Shown: positions 26,932-37,372, counted from the first letter of the stretch. The stretch is DNA of 64,000 nt from an uncultured Bacilli bacterium (GCA_934140285.1 CAKPBI010000008.1:20538-84537); one strand, 5' to 3'. Numbers and translations: made by a program. The notes: generated from the letters alone by a model not told the origin.

Positions 26932-26941
26932 TGTGTCTTAT
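26932..26941 (+). promoter_or_regulatory. Shared upstream motif TGTGTCTTAT, copy 1
   Basis: The exact 10-mer lies 32 nt before the TIR-LRR start. Identical copies lie upstream of the LRR lipoprotein (29215) and of the small HTH gene (41621). It may be part of an alternative promoter; no constant -35 element is visible across the three copies. Confidence 0.4.
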
Positions 26942-26973
26942 CTATTGAATAAATGAGAAAAGGAGTACTAATT

Positions 26974-29148
26974 ATGAGTTTAATTAAATGTAAAATGTGT
27001 GGGGGAGAACTAAATGTCAAGGAAAATGAACAACTAGTAACATGTGATTACTGTGGTTCGACCCAAACCATCCCTGTAGTAAACGATGAAAGAATTCTAA
27101 AACTTATTGCGAGAGGGAATAACCTACGTATAAACAAAGAATTTGATAAAGCTTACAACATCTTTGAACAATTAATCCTAGAAGATGGCAAAAACGCTGA
27201 AAACTATTGGAACTTATTACTATGTAAATATGGTATTACATACGTTGATGATTATGATGGTAAGAAAATACCAACCATCAACAGAATGTCACCTGTGTCA
27301 ATCCTAGATGATGATGACTTTAAGAAAACTAAAGAGTTAGCTGATGTAGTTACTAGAAGTACCTACATCGATGAAGCAACGAAGATTGCGGAAATCCAAA
27401 AAAGAATCAATGATATTATGAAGACCATTGATCCATTTGATGTTTTTATTTCATATAAAGAAACTGATGAATTTGGAGATAGGACAAAAGACTCGATCCT
27501 TGCTCAAGAAATATATGAAACTCTCACCAAAGAAGGACTAAAAGTCTTTCTATCTAGAATTACCTTATCAAGTGTGGCAGGAAGTGAATATGAACCATAC
27601 ATTTATTCAGCCCTTTATACTTCTAAACTTATGATATTAGTTACCACAAGTGAAGAATATGTCAATGCAGTTTGGGTAAAAAATGAATGGTCAAGATTCC
27701 TTGCTATGATGAAAAATGATACATCTAAAAAGTTAATACCATGTTATAAAGATATGGATGCTTATGACTTACCAAAAGAACTAAGAAATATCCAAGGACT
27801 TGATATGAGTAAACTAGGTTTCATCCAAGATTTACTAGTAGGTGTTAGAAAGATTCTAAATCTTCAAAAAAATGAACCAATACATCAAAAATATGAAGAA
27901 CAACCTAAAGATGTTAAAGGTGAAAGTATTTTAAATGATGTTAAACAATTAATTAAAATAGGTAAGATACAACTAGCTGCGAAGAAGTCAGAAGATCTTT
28001 TAATTGAACATCCAACTAATCCATATGTTTTAATATATAATTTATTCTTTGAAGAAGAAGGTAATGATGATGATATTGATGGTGAATATTCAGAAGAATT
28101 TGAAGATTTTATTAATTTTAAAGATTTAAAAATCTTAAAATCTATTCCATCTTTTAATACAAATAAATATTTTATTCAAGCTTTAGCTAATGCGGAAGGT
28201 GAATTAAAAGAAAAACTAGAAAAACTAACTGAACCAGCATTAGAGATTATAGATAATGTATTGGTTAATTATTACTCAACTGATAAAGAATTGGTAGTTC
28301 CTGATGGTGTTACAAAAATAAAAAAAGAAGCAGCACAAAACCTTTCTTCATTAGAAAAAGTAACTTTACCATCAAGTGTTACAACCATTGAATTTGGTGC
28401 TTTCCAAAATTGTTCCAACCTTGTGGAAATTAATTTAGAAAATGTTCAAGTAATAGGCACTTTTGCATTTAGGGGAACAAAATTGACTAAAGTTGTATTA
28501 GATAAAATAGTAAAACTTGGTTCTTTTATATTTGGTGACTATATTGAAACTTTAATTGTTAATAATATGGATATTATTTTTGAAAATAGTACTGTAGATA
28601 TAACTCAATCTAAACAAATTCAGTACATAAAAGCTCCTTGGCAAATTATATGCACTGCTGGTACCCCAGGTTGCTTTATCAAAGAGGTTGAATATTTACC
28701 TAATTTTACTGAATTTTCTGATAATAAAATAAATTCAACTTGTCATTATAGTAAAGTCACACTCCCCAATACTATTAATTCTTTTGGTGATTTATTCAGC
28801 GTCCAGATTGATACTCTTGTACTAAATTCAAATTACATAACCCTTAATACTAATCCATTATTACTTTTTGCCAGTACAAAATTAGATTTGATGATTGCAC
28901 CATATCGAACAATATATAATTTACTAACACGATATGAACTTAGTATAGAAGGTAAAAATGTATTAGAAAAAAGTTTAAGATCTGCATATAATCGTACACG
29001 TGCAGACCAAAGAGTAAACCTTCCACCATATAATGGCATGGGAAAACAAGAAGAAAATGATTATAATAATGCAAAAGTAGGAGCTATTGTTTTTATTATT
29101 GGAGTATTCTTTTTCTTAATTATGTATTTTTTATTTTCAAGCATGTGA
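26974..29148 (+). CDS. Zinc-ribbon/TPR-like/TIR/LRR protein with C-terminal membrane helix
   Basis: I start at ATG 26974, 8 nt after AAGGAG (724 residues). Domains in order: a zinc ribbon with CKMCGG and CDYCGS (6-31), a short TPR-like helical region (about 48-150), and a TIR domain (about 154-290). The TIR has DVFISYKETD, GSEYEPYIYSALYTSK with a candidate catalytic Glu, and AVWVKNEWSRFL. A helical linker follows, then LRR_5/BspA-type repeats (about 435-620) and one hydrophobic helix at the very end (702-724). The tail helix predicts that TIR and LRR parts face the cytoplasm. TIR domains in bacteria often cleave NAD or signal in immunity. No other defence gene is adjacent, so its role is open. 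Confidence 0.8.
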   Translation: MSLIKCKMCGGELNVKENEQLVTCDYCGSTQTIPVVNDERILKLIARGNNLRINKEFDKAYNIFEQLILEDGKNAENYWNLLLCKYGITYVDDYDGKKIPTINRMSPVSILDDDDFKKTKELADVVTRSTYIDEATKIAEIQKRINDIMKTIDPFDVFISYKETDEFGDRTKDSILAQEIYETLTKEGLKVFLSRITLSSVAGSEYEPYIYSALYTSKLMILVTTSEEYVNAVWVKNEWSRFLAMMKNDTSKKLIPCYKDMDAYDLPKELRNIQGLDMSKLGFIQDLLVGVRKILNLQKNEPIHQKYEEQPKDVKGESILNDVKQLIKIGKIQLAAKKSEDLLIEHPTNPYVLIYNLFFEEEGNDDDIDGEYSEEFEDFINFKDLKILKSIPSFNTNKYFIQALANAEGELKEKLEKLTEPALEIIDNVLVNYYSTDKELVVPDGVTKIKKEAAQNLSSLEKVTLPSSVTTIEFGAFQNCSNLVEINLENVQVIGTFAFRGTKLTKVVLDKIVKLGSFIFGDYIETLIVNNMDIIFENSTVDITQSKQIQYIKAPWQIICTAGTPGCFIKEVEYLPNFTEFSDNKINSTCHYSKVTLPNTINSFGDLFSVQIDTLVLNSNYITLNTNPLLLFASTKLDLMIAPYRTIYNLLTRYELSIEGKNVLEKSLRSAYNRTRADQRVNLPPYNGMGKQEENDYNNAKVGAIVFIIGVFFFLIMYFLFSSM

Positions 29149-29175
29149 TAATAAAGACAAATAAACAAAAAATTT

Positions 29176-29208
29176 AAAAAAGCAATCAAATCATGGTTGC
29201 TTTTTTTT
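29176..29208 (+). terminator. Terminator after the TIR-LRR gene
   Basis: AAAAAAGCAA pairs with TTGCTTTTTT around an 11-nt loop and continues into more T. Confidence 0.8.
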
Positions 29209-29214
29209 GATTTT

Positions 29215-29224
29215 TGTGTCTTAT
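29215..29224 (+). promoter_or_regulatory. Shared upstream motif TGTGTCTTAT, copy 2
   Basis: An exact copy of the 10-mer at 26932, 72 nt before the start of the LRR lipoprotein and directly followed by the AT-rich TATATAAAG. Confidence 0.4.
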
Positions 29225-29296
29225 TATATAAAGAATATAAGGAATTAATAAATGTAAATTCTAATTCTTTAATTTTATTATCTGGAAGGAAGAAAA

Positions 29297-32200
29297 ATGA
29301 AGAAAAAATTTAGTTTACTTTTTGAATTAGTATTTTTATTATTACTTTGCTTTACAACTATATCTTGTAATAAAGTTAATCCTAAAAAATGTAAACATAA
29401 TTATGAGATTATTGAAAAAGTTGAAGCAACATGTGTTACTGATGGACTAATTAGTTATAAATGTTCCATCTGCAATAACGCTTATGAAGAAGTTATAGGA
29501 AAATTAGGTCATGATTTAGTACATCATGAAAAACTTGATCCTATTTGTGAAGAAGCCGGTCATGAAGCATATGATACATGTACAAGGTGTGATTATACAA
29601 CATTTAAGGAAATCTCTGCCATAGGCCATACATCAAGCGAATGGATTATTGATAAAGATTCTAACTGTACAGAAGATGGATCAAAACACAAAGAATGTAC
29701 AGTCTGTCATAAAGTTTTAGAAACAGAAGTTATAGTAAAACTTGGACATGATTTTGTACATCATGAAAAGTTAGATCCAACATGTGAAGAAGCAGGTCAT
29801 GAAGCATATGATACATGTACAAGATGTGATTACACAACATTCAAAGAAATCCCCGCCACTGGCCATACATCAAGTGATTGGATTATTGACAAAGAATCTA
29901 ACTGTACTGAAGATGGTTCAAAACATAAAGAATGTACAACTTGTCATAAAGTTTTAGAAACAGAAGTTATTGGAAAACTTGGACATGATTTAGTACATCA
30001 TGAAAAACTTGATCCTATTTGTGAAGAAGCCGGTCATGAAGCATATGACACATGTACAAGATGTGATTACACAACATTCAAAGAAATCCCAACCACAGGT
30101 CATACAACAAGTGATTGGATAGTGGATGTTGAATCTACATGTATAGAAAATGGTTCAAAGCATAAAGAATGTACGGTCTGTCATAAAGTACTTGAAACAG
30201 AAGTTATAGAAAAACTTGGACATGATTTAGTACATCATGAAAAACTTGATCCTATTTGTGAAGAAACCGGACATGAAGCATATGACACATGTACAAGATG
30301 TGATTATACAACCTTCAAGGGAATCCCAGCAACTGGTCATACAACAAGCGAATGGATTATTGATAAAGATTCTAACTGTACAGAAGATGGATCAAAACAC
30401 AAAGAATGTACAGTCTGTCATAAAGTTTTAGAAACAGAAGTTATTAATAAACTAGGTCATGATTTTGTTCACCATGAAAAGTTAGATCCTACTTGTGAAG
30501 AAGTTGGACATGAAGAGTATGACACATGTACAAGATGTGACTATACAACCTTCAAAGAAATCCCAGCCACTGGTCATACATCAAGTGAATGGATAGTAGA
30601 TGTAGAACCTACATGTATTAATAAGGGGTTTAGACATAAAGAATGCATAACATGTTATAAAAATTTAATAACAGAATTAATAAATAGTTTAGGACATGAT
30701 TTAGTACATCATGAAAAACTAGATCCAACTTGTGAAGAAGCAGGACACGAAGCATATGACACATGTACAAGATGTGATTACACAACATTTAAAGAAATCC
30801 CAGCTATTGGTCATACAACAAGCGAATGGATTATTGATAAAGATTCTAACTGTACAGAAGATGGATCAAAACACAAAGAATGTACAGTCTGTCATAAAGT
30901 TTTAGAAACAGAAGTTATTAATAAACTAGGTCATGATTTTGTTCACCATGAAAAGTTAGATCCTACTTGTGAAGAAGTTGGACATGAAGAGTATGATACA
31001 TGTACAAGATGTGATTATACAACCTTCAAGGGAATCTCAGCTACTGGTCATACAACAAGTGATTGGATTATTGATCAAGAATCTAACTGTACTGAAAATG
31101 GTTCAAAACACAAGGAATGTACAATCTGTAATAAAGTTTTAGAAAAAGAAGTCATTGAAAAACTTGGCCATGATTTAGTACATCATGAAGCAAAAGAACC
31201 GACTTTCGATACTATTGGATGGAATTCGTATGACACATGTACAAGATGTGATTATACTACATATGAAGAATTACCTATGAAGGAAAGAACAACTCCTGAT
31301 TATCTTAGTATGTCAGTAGTAGATGATGAAAATAATTCATTAACAGGTACTCAAAAAATGAGAGTTCATTTATTACAAAATAATTTATTATATGATTGGA
31401 CAGTAAGGGAGTATTATGGTGATTACTATGGAAAAGAAAACACAAGCGTAGATTATGGAAATACTGTTTTATCAAAATTGACTAATCTTGTGGATATAAA
31501 AGGTAACAATTTTAATTATTTTTGTACAAATAAAAATGGTGATGTAGTTATTAAAATTAAATTTTGGAATCCTGATAATTGTGAAATATTATCATTTACT
31601 TTGAATGGCGTTAAATATCAAACAGGTATGAGCTGTTGGGATATGACTGACATGGAAACATTACTTTTAACAATTAATGTAGGTGATGCTGAAGGAATTT
31701 TAGATTATACAATTGACGCAATTAAATACATAGATGGTACTAGAATTAAAGATGTTAGAATGATTGGAAATAGACATGTTTATATGGCTGTTCATTATGA
31801 TGAAAAACCTGTTATTAAAATTACTAATGTGAGTGTTGGTATTAATTCATTAAAATTATTATTTAATGTAAGTGATAATAAAAAATTAATTAGCTTAAGT
31901 AATGGTAAAATAATTTGCGCACTATACGATGGTAATTCAGTGATTGATTATGCAGATGTAACATCGCTTGATAATATTTCATTTAATAATCTTATCCCTG
32001 GTACAAATTATCAATATTCATTTATAGGTTATTATGATGACTTTGATGGAAACGGCTTTACACCTAAAATTTTACAAAGTGGTTATATAGTTACGGAAGA
32101 TGCTGTTCTTTTTGATGATATTAAGGTAGATTTTTCTAGTATATCTTATAAATTTAAATGGAATGAATTAATTAATAATGGTTCAATAAAATCAATTTCT

Positions 32201-35200
32201 TTATATGATGCAAATGATACACTTATAAATGATAATGTTGATTCGCTTGAAATAGCAACACTTTCACCTGATACAGAATATAAAGTTTTGGTTAATTATT
32301 CATATGACGAATATAATGGTTCTATTTATCTTTACTTTAAAACTAAACTTTCTAAAATCGTAGAAACAGAAGATTACACATATAAACTATTTGCTGATAA
32401 GACTGCTGAAATCATTAAATACAAAAATTATGATATTAATTCATTATTAATTCCATCTGTTGTAGTAGATAATGGTAATGAATACGTTATTACAAAAATA
32501 GGCGAAAATGCCTTTGAAAATCATGAAGAGATTGAATATATTAACTTTCCAGATAATTTGGAAATAATTTCAAGTTACGCCTTTTATGGTTGTCCGTCAA
32601 TTAAGTATATTATTTTCCCAGATAATCTTAAAACTGTTTCTAGTTATGCATTTTATGATACAAAAAATTTAGATTTTCTTTATTTACCAAAATCAATTAA
32701 AACTATGGGATCTAATGTATTCTTTTCATTAGAACATACGACATATTTGTCTAGTACACCTGTATTATTTGGATTTAATGTATCACAAAGAACACTTAGT
32801 TGGGTTAGAGTAGATAGTACTTTTTATCCTAATTCAACAAGTTTTGAAAAGAATTTAATAGCCCAACGAACAGTTAAAGCAGTTTCAAAAGTATTATTTG
32901 ATGAGGAAAGAGTATATGCATTATGTGAGGCATATAATATAAATTATGAATATGGTGAAAAACATGCAGAGTTAGTTCGTGACTATTCAGGATCTAACGA
33001 AATTAAGATTCAAGTTCAAAATATTAATGATTGTGATTTAACCACAATAAGTAGTTGTGCCTTTTATCAAAATGAAGATTTAATAACTATTGATATTTCA
33101 AATAACATAACAAAAATTGGAATTATGGCATTTGAAGGCTGTATTAATTTAAGAAATGTTAATATGTCAAACGGAGTTACCACAATTAATGCAGATACAT
33201 TTAAGGATTGTAATTCATTAAGAAAAATAGATTTGTTAAAAAATATTGAATATATTGATTCTTATGCCTTCGCAAATTGTTCTTCATTAGATTATGTTTA
33301 TTTAGATAATATTATATATATTGGTGAATCAGCATTTGAAAATTGTACTTCATTAAAGAATTTAACAATCGATAGATTGTACTTTGAAGAAGAACCAAAT
33401 AAATCTATAACTCTTGATACCCATGCCTTTTATGGTTGTAATTCATTAGTAAGATTAAATTTACCTAAATCAGTTAATAACATTTCAATTGATGCCTTCG
33501 CTGGATGTGTAAATCTTGGTATTTGTTCTTTATATGAAAGAAGACCAGATTTCTACGATAGTTACTTTGATAGTGATTTTGGTGGATCTGCTCCAATTAT
33601 TTGGGGTGCCTTCATGGATGATAATGGTATTTGTTATACACTTAAAAATGGTCACGCTAGAGTAGTTGATTTTTTTCTAATAAATAATTATGAAACTCTT
33701 TTCCAAATTAAAAATGAAATAATTGTAACTTCTTATGGAAATGAGATAACATATACTGTAACTGCTATTGACAATGGTGCATTTATCAGATTAGGTTCAT
33801 ATAGTAATGCTTTTAATTCATATGTAATTATTCCAGAAAGCGTAAATTATATTAGTGATGATTTTAAGTCCTATAATTTTAAATATGCATATCAAAATGA
33901 ATTAGTTGAAAATGATGAGTTGATAGGAATTATTTTAGAAGATAAAATAGCTATAATCAGATGTAAAGCAGATAGAAGTATAAATTCGATTACAATACCT
34001 AGTTATATAAACGGAATAGAAGTTGAATATATTTTTGATGGTGCATTTAATGGATACTATAATTTAATTGAAATTATTAATAATAGTTGTGCATATAATG
34101 ATTCAAATTTATCTTATGATATGAAACATGAAGGTTCTATATTTGAATATAATAATTTTAAATTTGCTTTTATTAATGGTGATTTATATTTATTTGATTA
34201 TCTAGGAAATGAAGAAAATATTATTTTACCTGATGGTGTAAATGGAATGAGATATTCAATCCATCAAAATGCATTTAAAGATAGAATGGATATTAAGAGT
34301 ATAACTATTCCAGGAAGTGTAATTAAAATTGACGATTATGCTTTTCAAAATTGTTTATTATTAAAATCTGTAACTATTCAAAATGGAGTAGAAGAACTAG
34401 GGTCTTACATTTTCAATAATTGTATTAATTTAGAAAATGTTTTAATTGGTGAAGATGTTAATAATTTAAGTGATTCTCAATTTAATAACTGTAATAAACT
34501 AAAATACAATGAGTTTGACAATGGATTATATCTTGGAACTTTAACTAATCCTTATATCTATTTAATTGGAGTAAAAACACGCGATATCAATTCTTTAATT
34601 ATTAATGAAAATACTAAGGAAATTTGTTGGTTTGCGACTTCAGGTTGTACTAATTTAGTTTCAGTAACGATACCTTATGGTGTAAAAAGAATTATGGACT
34701 ATGCATTTTCTTCAAGTAAGTCATTACCAAAAATTATCATTCCTGATAGTGTAATATACATAGGTGAATATGCATTTAATACTTATGGCTGTCAAATATT
34801 CTATGAATATGAAAATTGTTACTACTTAGGTGATAATGAAAATCCATATAGAATCCTATATAAGGTAAAAGATGAAACAATTACTAATTGTGTTATTAAT
34901 GAAAGTACAAAAGTAATTAATGATAGTGCATTCTTAAACTGTTCAAACTTAACAGAAATTATTATTCCAAACAGTGTTACAATTATTGGCTCAGGTGCCT
35001 TTTATGGATGTAACAAATTAATTTCTATTTCTCTGTCAAATAATCTTACTTATATAAAAAATAATGCATTTTTGGAATGTAGTAGTTTAAGAGAAATCAT
35101 TATTCCAGATAGTGTTACAAAAATTGAAAAAATGGCTTTTTATAATTGTACTAGTTTAAAAACAATTAAATTATCAAATAATCTTACAAGTATTGAAGAT

Positions 35201-36313
35201 ACTACATTTTTTGGCTGTAGTAGTTTAGAAAAAATTATTATTCCAGATAATGTTAAAAAAATTGGAAGTGGTGTATTTGATAATTGTTCTAATTTACAAT
35301 CTGTAGTTTTATCAACTAATCTTATAGAGTTGGGTGATAATTCATTTAATAATTGTAGTAGTTTAAAAGAAATTATCATTCCTGATAGTGTGACAAGAAT
35401 AGGCGTTTATGCATTTTATGGTTGCAGTAATCTTCAATCAATTGTTTTATCAGCTAATTTAAAAGAATTAGAAGATTATACATTTGCTGCATGTACAAAT
35501 TTAGTTGATGTAGTTGTACCAGATAGTGTAATTTATATTGGATCACATGTCTTTTATTACTGTAAAAATCTTCAAACAATTGTTTTATCAACTAATCTTT
35601 TAAGTATAGGATATGAGGCATTTGGCATTTGTACTAGTTTGAAAGAAGTAGTCATTCCAGATAGCGTTAAAAAAATATGTAAAACTGCTTTTGATAGTTG
35701 TTCAGGTTTATTATCGCTTACAATTGGTGCATCTTTAGAAAAGTTTGATAAATCATTTGTAAAGGATTCAAAGAAACTTGTTGAAATAATTAATAATAGT
35801 CAAATTTCTTTAAATAAAGATGATTTTGTTAATGTTGTTTCCATTCATCAAGGAAGTAGTAATCTTTCTAAATATAATGATTATTACTTTTTAGTAGATG
35901 GTGAAATTAATTATTTAGTAGATTATTTAGGAAATGATTCTGAAGTTATACTTCCTGATGATTTTAATGGTCAAAAATACGTAATTAATAAATATGCATT
36001 TATAAGTGATAAAATTACGTTTGTTAAAACATCTGATGGAGTTACAGAAATAAAAGAAGAGGCATTTATAAAATGCACTAATTTAACAACGTTTGTGTTA
36101 TCAAAATCAGTTATTAAAATTGGAAAAGAAATCATGAATAAAGATTGTAAAGTATATTATTGTGGTACTGATAATGATAAAAGTAAAATAAGTATAGATT
36201 GGTCATGGAATAAATGGTTTTATAATATGTACATTTATCATGAAACACAACCTACAGGATATTATACTGTAAAATATTGGCATTATGTTGATGGAAATAT
36301 TGTTGAGTGGTAA
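29297..36313 (+). CDS. Giant surface lipoprotein: Cys/His repeats, shared sensor-like domain, LRR_5 array
   Basis: The 2338-residue protein starts behind GGAAGGAAG. A signal peptide ends in the lipobox TTISC (Cys24), so it should be lipid-anchored on the outside. Residues about 69-650 are 7 full 79-residue repeats plus a partial eighth; each holds paired C-x-x-C and Gly-His elements (DTCTRCDYTTF, KHKECTVCHKV, KLGHD). A domain at about 749-839 (EILSFTLNGVKYQ, YTIDAIKYIDG, IKDVRM) is shared with the proteins at 42481 and 44843. Two Fn3-like repeats follow. From about 1050 to 2320 there are many LRR_5 (BspA-type) repeats of the F-x-x-C-x-x-L type. There is no sortase motif. BspA-type proteins commonly bind host or bacterial surfaces; the ligand here is unknown. 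Confidence 0.88.
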   Translation: MKKKFSLLFELVFLLLLCFTTISCNKVNPKKCKHNYEIIEKVEATCVTDGLISYKCSICNNAYEEVIGKLGHDLVHHEKLDPICEEAGHEAYDTCTRCDYTTFKEISAIGHTSSEWIIDKDSNCTEDGSKHKECTVCHKVLETEVIVKLGHDFVHHEKLDPTCEEAGHEAYDTCTRCDYTTFKEIPATGHTSSDWIIDKESNCTEDGSKHKECTTCHKVLETEVIGKLGHDLVHHEKLDPICEEAGHEAYDTCTRCDYTTFKEIPTTGHTTSDWIVDVESTCIENGSKHKECTVCHKVLETEVIEKLGHDLVHHEKLDPICEETGHEAYDTCTRCDYTTFKGIPATGHTTSEWIIDKDSNCTEDGSKHKECTVCHKVLETEVINKLGHDFVHHEKLDPTCEEVGHEEYDTCTRCDYTTFKEIPATGHTSSEWIVDVEPTCINKGFRHKECITCYKNLITELINSLGHDLVHHEKLDPTCEEAGHEAYDTCTRCDYTTFKEIPAIGHTTSEWIIDKDSNCTEDGSKHKECTVCHKVLETEVINKLGHDFVHHEKLDPTCEEVGHEEYDTCTRCDYTTFKGISATGHTTSDWIIDQESNCTENGSKHKECTICNKVLEKEVIEKLGHDLVHHEAKEPTFDTIGWNSYDTCTRCDYTTYEELPMKERTTPDYLSMSVVDDENNSLTGTQKMRVHLLQNNLLYDWTVREYYGDYYGKENTSVDYGNTVLSKLTNLVDIKGNNFNYFCTNKNGDVVIKIKFWNPDNCEILSFTLNGVKYQTGMSCWDMTDMETLLLTINVGDAEGILDYTIDAIKYIDGTRIKDVRMIGNRHVYMAVHYDEKPVIKITNVSVGINSLKLLFNVSDNKKLISLSNGKIICALYDGNSVIDYADVTSLDNISFNNLIPGTNYQYSFIGYYDDFDGNGFTPKILQSGYIVTEDAVLFDDIKVDFSSISYKFKWNELINNGSIKSISLYDANDTLINDNVDSLEIATLSPDTEYKVLVNYSYDEYNGSIYLYFKTKLSKIVETEDYTYKLFADKTAEIIKYKNYDINSLLIPSVVVDNGNEYVITKIGENAFENHEEIEYINFPDNLEIISSYAFYGCPSIKYIIFPDNLKTVSSYAFYDTKNLDFLYLPKSIKTMGSNVFFSLEHTTYLSSTPVLFGFNVSQRTLSWVRVDSTFYPNSTSFEKNLIAQRTVKAVSKVLFDEERVYALCEAYNINYEYGEKHAELVRDYSGSNEIKIQVQNINDCDLTTISSCAFYQNEDLITIDISNNITKIGIMAFEGCINLRNVNMSNGVTTINADTFKDCNSLRKIDLLKNIEYIDSYAFANCSSLDYVYLDNIIYIGESAFENCTSLKNLTIDRLYFEEEPNKSITLDTHAFYGCNSLVRLNLPKSVNNISIDAFAGCVNLGICSLYERRPDFYDSYFDSDFGGSAPIIWGAFMDDNGICYTLKNGHARVVDFFLINNYETLFQIKNEIIVTSYGNEITYTVTAIDNGAFIRLGSYSNAFNSYVIIPESVNYISDDFKSYNFKYAYQNELVENDELIGIILEDKIAIIRCKADRSINSITIPSYINGIEVEYIFDGAFNGYYNLIEIINNSCAYNDSNLSYDMKHEGSIFEYNNFKFAFINGDLYLFDYLGNEENIILPDGVNGMRYSIHQNAFKDRMDIKSITIPGSVIKIDDYAFQNCLLLKSVTIQNGVEELGSYIFNNCINLENVLIGEDVNNLSDSQFNNCNKLKYNEFDNGLYLGTLTNPYIYLIGVKTRDINSLIINENTKEICWFATSGCTNLVSVTIPYGVKRIMDYAFSSSKSLPKIIIPDSVIYIGEYAFNTYGCQIFYEYENCYYLGDNENPYRILYKVKDETITNCVINESTKVINDSAFLNCSNLTEIIIPNSVTIIGSGAFYGCNKLISISLSNNLTYIKNNAFLECSSLREIIIPDSVTKIEKMAFYNCTSLKTIKLSNNLTSIEDTTFFGCSSLEKIIIPDNVKKIGSGVFDNCSNLQSVVLSTNLIELGDNSFNNCSSLKEIIIPDSVTRIGVYAFYGCSNLQSIVLSANLKELEDYTFAACTNLVDVVVPDSVIYIGSHVFYYCKNLQTIVLSTNLLSIGYEAFGICTSLKEVVIPDSVKKICKTAFDSCSGLLSLTIGASLEKFDKSFVKDSKKLVEIINNSQISLNKDDFVNVVSIHQGSSNLSKYNDYYFLVDGEINYLVDYLGNDSEVILPDDFNGQKYVINKYAFISDKITFVKTSDGVTEIKEEAFIKCTNLTTFVLSKSVIKIGKEIMNKDCKVYYCGTDNDKSKISIDWSWNKWFYNMYIYHETQPTGYYTVKYWHYVDGNIVEW
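29501..31159 (+). repeat. Seven tandem 237-bp repeats encoding Cys/His-rich units
   Basis: Unit starts (Lys or Ser before Leu-Gly-His) fall at 29501, 29738, 29975, 30212, 30449, 30686 and 30923, each 237 bp (79 codons) apart. A degenerate eighth begins at 31160. About 200 bp around 30330-30533 is almost identical to 30804-31007, a 474-bp offset, so units 4-5 and 6-7 arose by a two-unit duplication. Confidence 0.9.
31541..31812 (+). other. Shared envelope domain, copy in the Cys/His-repeat lipoprotein
   Basis: Residues about 749-839 carry the pattern EILSFTLN, K-Y-Q, TIDAIKY-x-DG, IKDVR and a final V-x-Y. The same pattern occurs at 42871-43137 and 45845-46114. I know no family name for it. 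Confidence 0.75.
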
Positions 36314-36323
36314 TTAATAACAA

Positions 36324-36358
36324 AAAATGCGTTGATTCATTTCAACGCATTTTGCTTT
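36324..36358. terminator. Bidirectional terminator between the lipoprotein gene and rnhC
   Basis: AAAATGCGTTGA pairs perfectly with TCAACGCATTTT around a 6-nt loop, with A and T runs on either side, fitting two convergent genes. Confidence 0.85.
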
Positions 36359-36363
36359 TTTAT

Positions 36364-37353
36364 TTATTTAATATTTAGTTTTTGTTTTATATCTTCAATA
36401 CCTACAAGTCTTGATTTAGGTAGGGGATTATGTTTGAAGTAATCGATGACACGAAGAGAGTTAGCATACTTTAGTTTTGCGACTTTCTTAAGTTCTGCAA
36501 AGCCATAGGAACGAACAAAAGAGATGGCAGCGTGGTCAACTTCAGGTCCTGCTCCTTTTAAAAGTTCCATTTTATACTCAATACTTAGTTTTTTTAGTTC
36601 TCGTAAGAATGCTGCTCTAGCAATAATTGAGGCAGCCGCAATCCCGATATGCTCCTTCTCACCACGGACAATTGTAGTAACATTTGTTACGACATTTTGT
36701 TGATGTTCAAGGTATTTTAGGTATTTTTCTTTAGGTGTAAACTCGTCAATTAATATAGCGTCGTACTTTACATCACCTATTTTTTTTAGTATACTATTTA
36801 TAGCTTTATTGTGAAGATAAGCTTTAATAAAATTAAGATTATCATATTTTGGAGAAAGACTATTTATCTTAATTGGATCTAAGAATACGATTGAGTAGGG
36901 AATGATTTCCGCAATTTTAATGGCTAAAGGAATCATTTGACTATCGGTTAATAGTTTGGAATCTTTAACGCCAAGATGACGAAGTTTAGTCATTGCTTCA
37001 TGGTCGGTGTATGTTGCACAAACAACAACCGGACCGAAGAAGTCGCCAGTTCCTACTTCATCAGTACCAATCGCAACAAGATTACTATAATCAACAGTTG
37101 GAATGATTTTTTCTTCATCGATAGGAAGATTAAATTTTTTAGCCCATTGATTGTATTCTTTAGCTTCATTTAAACCTTGGAATAAAACAACGTTAGTGCG
37201 ATAAAAGGTAATGGTTACATTTGTAAGTTTGGCACGAGCAATCGTATATTTGGATGCTCCATATTCAAGGTAACCTTGATAAAAGTCAATCATTTCTTGC
37301 ATTTGCTCATTTGTAGCTTTAATCTTATGAGTGGAATTAGTATTCTGTTGCAT
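36364..37353 (-). CDS. rnhC: Ribonuclease HIII
   Basis: RNase HIII removes RNA from RNA-DNA hybrids. I start at the ATG at 37353 (minus strand) behind TTGGAGGATA, giving 329 residues; the longer frame adds 16 residues without a start site. The N-terminal TBP-like substrate-binding domain covers about 10-85. The catalytic domain opens with IGTDEVGTGDFFGPVVV (Asp and Glu), then GVKDSKLL, LIDEF and a late Asp in GAGPEVDHAAISFV. The gene is divergent from mutS2, a common Firmicutes neighbour. Confidence 0.95.
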   Translation of the reverse strand: MQQNTNSTHKIKATNEQMQEMIDFYQGYLEYGASKYTIARAKLTNVTITFYRTNVVLFQGLNEAKEYNQWAKKFNLPIDEEKIIPTVDYSNLVAIGTDEVGTGDFFGPVVVCATYTDHEAMTKLRHLGVKDSKLLTDSQMIPLAIKIAEIIPYSIVFLDPIKINSLSPKYDNLNFIKAYLHNKAINSILKKIGDVKYDAILIDEFTPKEKYLKYLEHQQNVVTNVTTIVRGEKEHIGIAAASIIARAAFLRELKKLSIEYKMELLKGAGPEVDHAAISFVRSYGFAELKKVAKLKYANSLRVIDYFKHNPLPKSRLVGIEDIKQKLNIK

Positions 37354-37372
37354 AAATGTATCCTCCAAGAAA

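Noticed and set aside
29501..31159. CRISPR-like regular repeat spacing
   Set aside because: The 237-bp units are wholly coding, in frame, and have no short repeat/unique spacer pattern.
29408..31260. Alternative-frame open reading frames over the Cys/His repeats and other low-GC giant genes
   Set aside because: They lack start signals and lie inside strongly supported genes; the repeats simply keep other frames open.
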